A program made the position numbers and the translations under genes. The notes under the pieces are model-generated. The model saw only the letters and a program-made list of their open reading frames with translations. It searched no databases and was not told where the DNA came from. Below are positions 50,322-51,216 of a DNA stretch of 51,216 bases, one piece after another. Where the stretch lies: assembly GCA_902792985.1 (NCBI GenBank), contig CADBBT010000007.1:1-51216 (forward strand). The letters are read 5' to 3'. Positions within the stretch are counted from its first letter, which is position 1, and each line of letters opens with the position of its first letter. The stretch comes from Oscillospiraceae bacterium (GTDB lineage: Bacteria > Bacillota > Clostridia > Oscillospirales > Acutalibacteraceae).

Positions 50322-50561
50322 TTACACCTCATTCCTGTTAGAACGAAGTGCGGCAGCAGAGCCATTATAGCACGCCAACCGGTCAAAAAGCAAGTCCAGA
50401 TTGAGAAGTCGCTTGTTCGCAACCTGCACCGTATCAACGAGGCCTTCCTTCACCAGACGGCGCAGGGCAGACATCGTGATCGACGTGTTCGGATCTATGG
50501 CTTTGATCTCTTTGAAGGCTTGCGGGATTGTCCGCATCCGGGGCAATCCGCTATGGTTCAT
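50322..50561 (-). CDS. Excisionase-like small DNA-binding protein
   Basis: A 79-residue protein beginning MNHSGLPRMRTIPQAFKEIK. The pattern (TIPQAFKEIKAIDPNTSITMSALRRLVKEGLV followed by a short basic strand-like end) fits a winged-helix, MerR-like excisionase or helix-turn-helix domain. It lies only three bases before the integrase gene. ATG 50561 is chosen for AAAGGAACG upstream; a TTG-initiated form 12 residues longer is possible and would overlap the gene before it. Confidence 0.75.
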   Translation of the reverse strand: MNHSGLPRMRTIPQAFKEIKAIDPNTSITMSALRRLVKEGLVDTVQVANKRLLNLDLLFDRLACYNGSAAALRSNRNEV

Positions 50562-50593
50562 CGCATCGTTCCTTTCGTTTTTGATTTCATTTT

Positions 50594-51205
50594 TCAACGT
50601 TCGTAATCTCCTTTATTGCTGTATCTGAATTGTTGCTGTTGTCTTCTTTCCTGCTCAAGCGCAAGATCGTAAATCTGCCGTTGTTTCAGTTCCAATTCCG
50701 GCTCGTCATCCACAATGCTGTTGCAGATACGGATGTGGCAGTGCATAAGCGCCAGGCGCTGCGTCAAGAGCGAAATCTCGTCTTTGTATTCGCAGATTTT
50801 TTCTGTATCGTCCGCGCGCACCGCCCGTTTGAGCGCGTTGCGGAACCGCTGGCGCGTCTCAGTCAGTTCGCCGATTTCGGCCTCGCATTCCGACTTGTAA
50901 CGGCACACGTCGTCGTCATTTTTCAGATCATGATCGAGCATCAGATTCTGCTGCGCGACCCGTTTTTCAAACTTACGGATCTCGTCCGCCATCAGTCGAT
51001 ACATCGCCCGGTTTTGATCCGGACAAACCCGAACAGCTTCAATCGTAGCGACGATATTGACCACCAGCGTCTGCCAGTTGTCGTAGGAAAACACATAGTT
51101 TTTTGCCGGAATCTGCGGCTGAATATTCGACTGCGGCCGCACATCCCAGCCACGAAAATACGCGCGAAGATTTTCTTCGCTGTATTCCTGTCCGAGGTTA
51201 ATCAT
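50594..51205 (-). CDS. Unknown helical protein of the integrative element
   Basis: A 203-residue, highly charged and mostly helical protein, with coiled-coil-like stretches at about 75-165 and a Gln/Arg-rich end. No family is recognised. An AAGGAAA site precedes the ATG at 51205. It is encoded just before the excisionase and integrase genes, so it is likely cargo or a maintenance gene of the element. The remainder of the element lies beyond the window. Confidence 0.65.
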   Translation of the reverse strand: MINLGQEYSEENLRAYFRGWDVRPQSNIQPQIPAKNYVFSYDNWQTLVVNIVATIEAVRVCPDQNRAMYRLMADEIRKFEKRVAQQNLMLDHDLKNDDDVCRYKSECEAEIGELTETRQRFRNALKRAVRADDTEKICEYKDEISLLTQRLALMHCHIRICNSIVDDEPELELKQRQIYDLALEQERRQQQQFRYSNKGDYER

Positions 51206-51216
51206 GCGCTTTCCTT

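Overview
The window reads as a moderately GC-rich (by eye, mostly above 50%) chromosome segment from an anaerobic, probably gut-associated Clostridia/Oscillospirales-type Firmicute. The evidence is the strong AGGAGG-type ribosome binding sites, TTGACA-17-TATAAT promoters, lipoproteins with short MKK signal peptides, and genes such as ppdK, luxS and tupABC. The species cannot be named from the sequence alone. Most genes are housekeeping or nutrient-uptake genes of ordinary type. A few AT-richer islands (about 3.2-4.2 kb and 34.8-36.1 kb) and the right end look acquired.

Layout. 0-2.8 kb: end of dnaK, then clpP, then dnaJ. 2.8-5 kb: a 50-aa ribbon-helix-helix protein and a secreted CHAP-domain protein. 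5-10 kb: a GPH/MFS transporter, a flavodoxin-like protein with a membrane partner, an AI-2E-family permease and a propeller-like protein. 10-13 kb: a membrane protein, a lipoprotein and an orphan ABC solute-binding lipoprotein. 13.3-17.9 kb: a zinc-type ABC uptake operon with accessory lipoprotein, membrane and TipAS-domain genes. 17.9-21.8 kb: an alpha-L-rhamnosidase-like lipoprotein and an unknown partner. 22-24.8 kb: aminotransferase, luxS and an SDR dehydrogenase. 24.9-27.3 kb: tungstate transporter tupABC behind a Moco/Tuco-type riboswitch. 27.9-31.5 kb: a minus-strand cluster of J-domain/coiled-coil protein, HIRAN protein, ADP-ribosylglycohydrolase, 21-residue-repeat CFI-box protein and Thr-rich lipoprotein. 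31.7-32.1 kb: a SAM-I-type riboswitch with terminator controlling an unknown 90-aa protein. 32.2-34.5 kb: a secreted protein with an embedded, near-eukaryotic ubiquitin domain, divergent from a LytTR regulator. 34.8-36.1 kb: two AT-rich nuclease-like genes. 36.3-38.9 kb: ppdK. 39.3-48.5 kb: mannonate dehydratase, an ABC exporter pair, a class II aldolase, a secreted metallophosphoesterase and an IolC-like kinase. 48.6-51.2 kb: a 29-aa membrane peptide, tRNA-Ser(GGA), and the integrase end of an integrative element next to that tRNA.

Most striking points. (1) The ubiquitin domain (33058-33285) differs from eukaryotic ubiquitin at only 14 of 76 positions by my alignment from memory. It sits behind a signal peptide and has lost Lys48 and the final Gly76. 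(2) Two intergenic elements (10062-10149 and 13047-13179) fold into the same cloverleaf plan: a perfect 13-16 bp outer stem closing exactly three hairpins. (3) The promoters of the CHAP gene and of the zinc operon share an identical 12-nt spacer sequence. (4) A SAM riboswitch controls a gene of unknown function. (5) The J-domain/HIRAN/ADP-ribosylglycohydrolase/CFI-box cluster looks like an undescribed functional unit.
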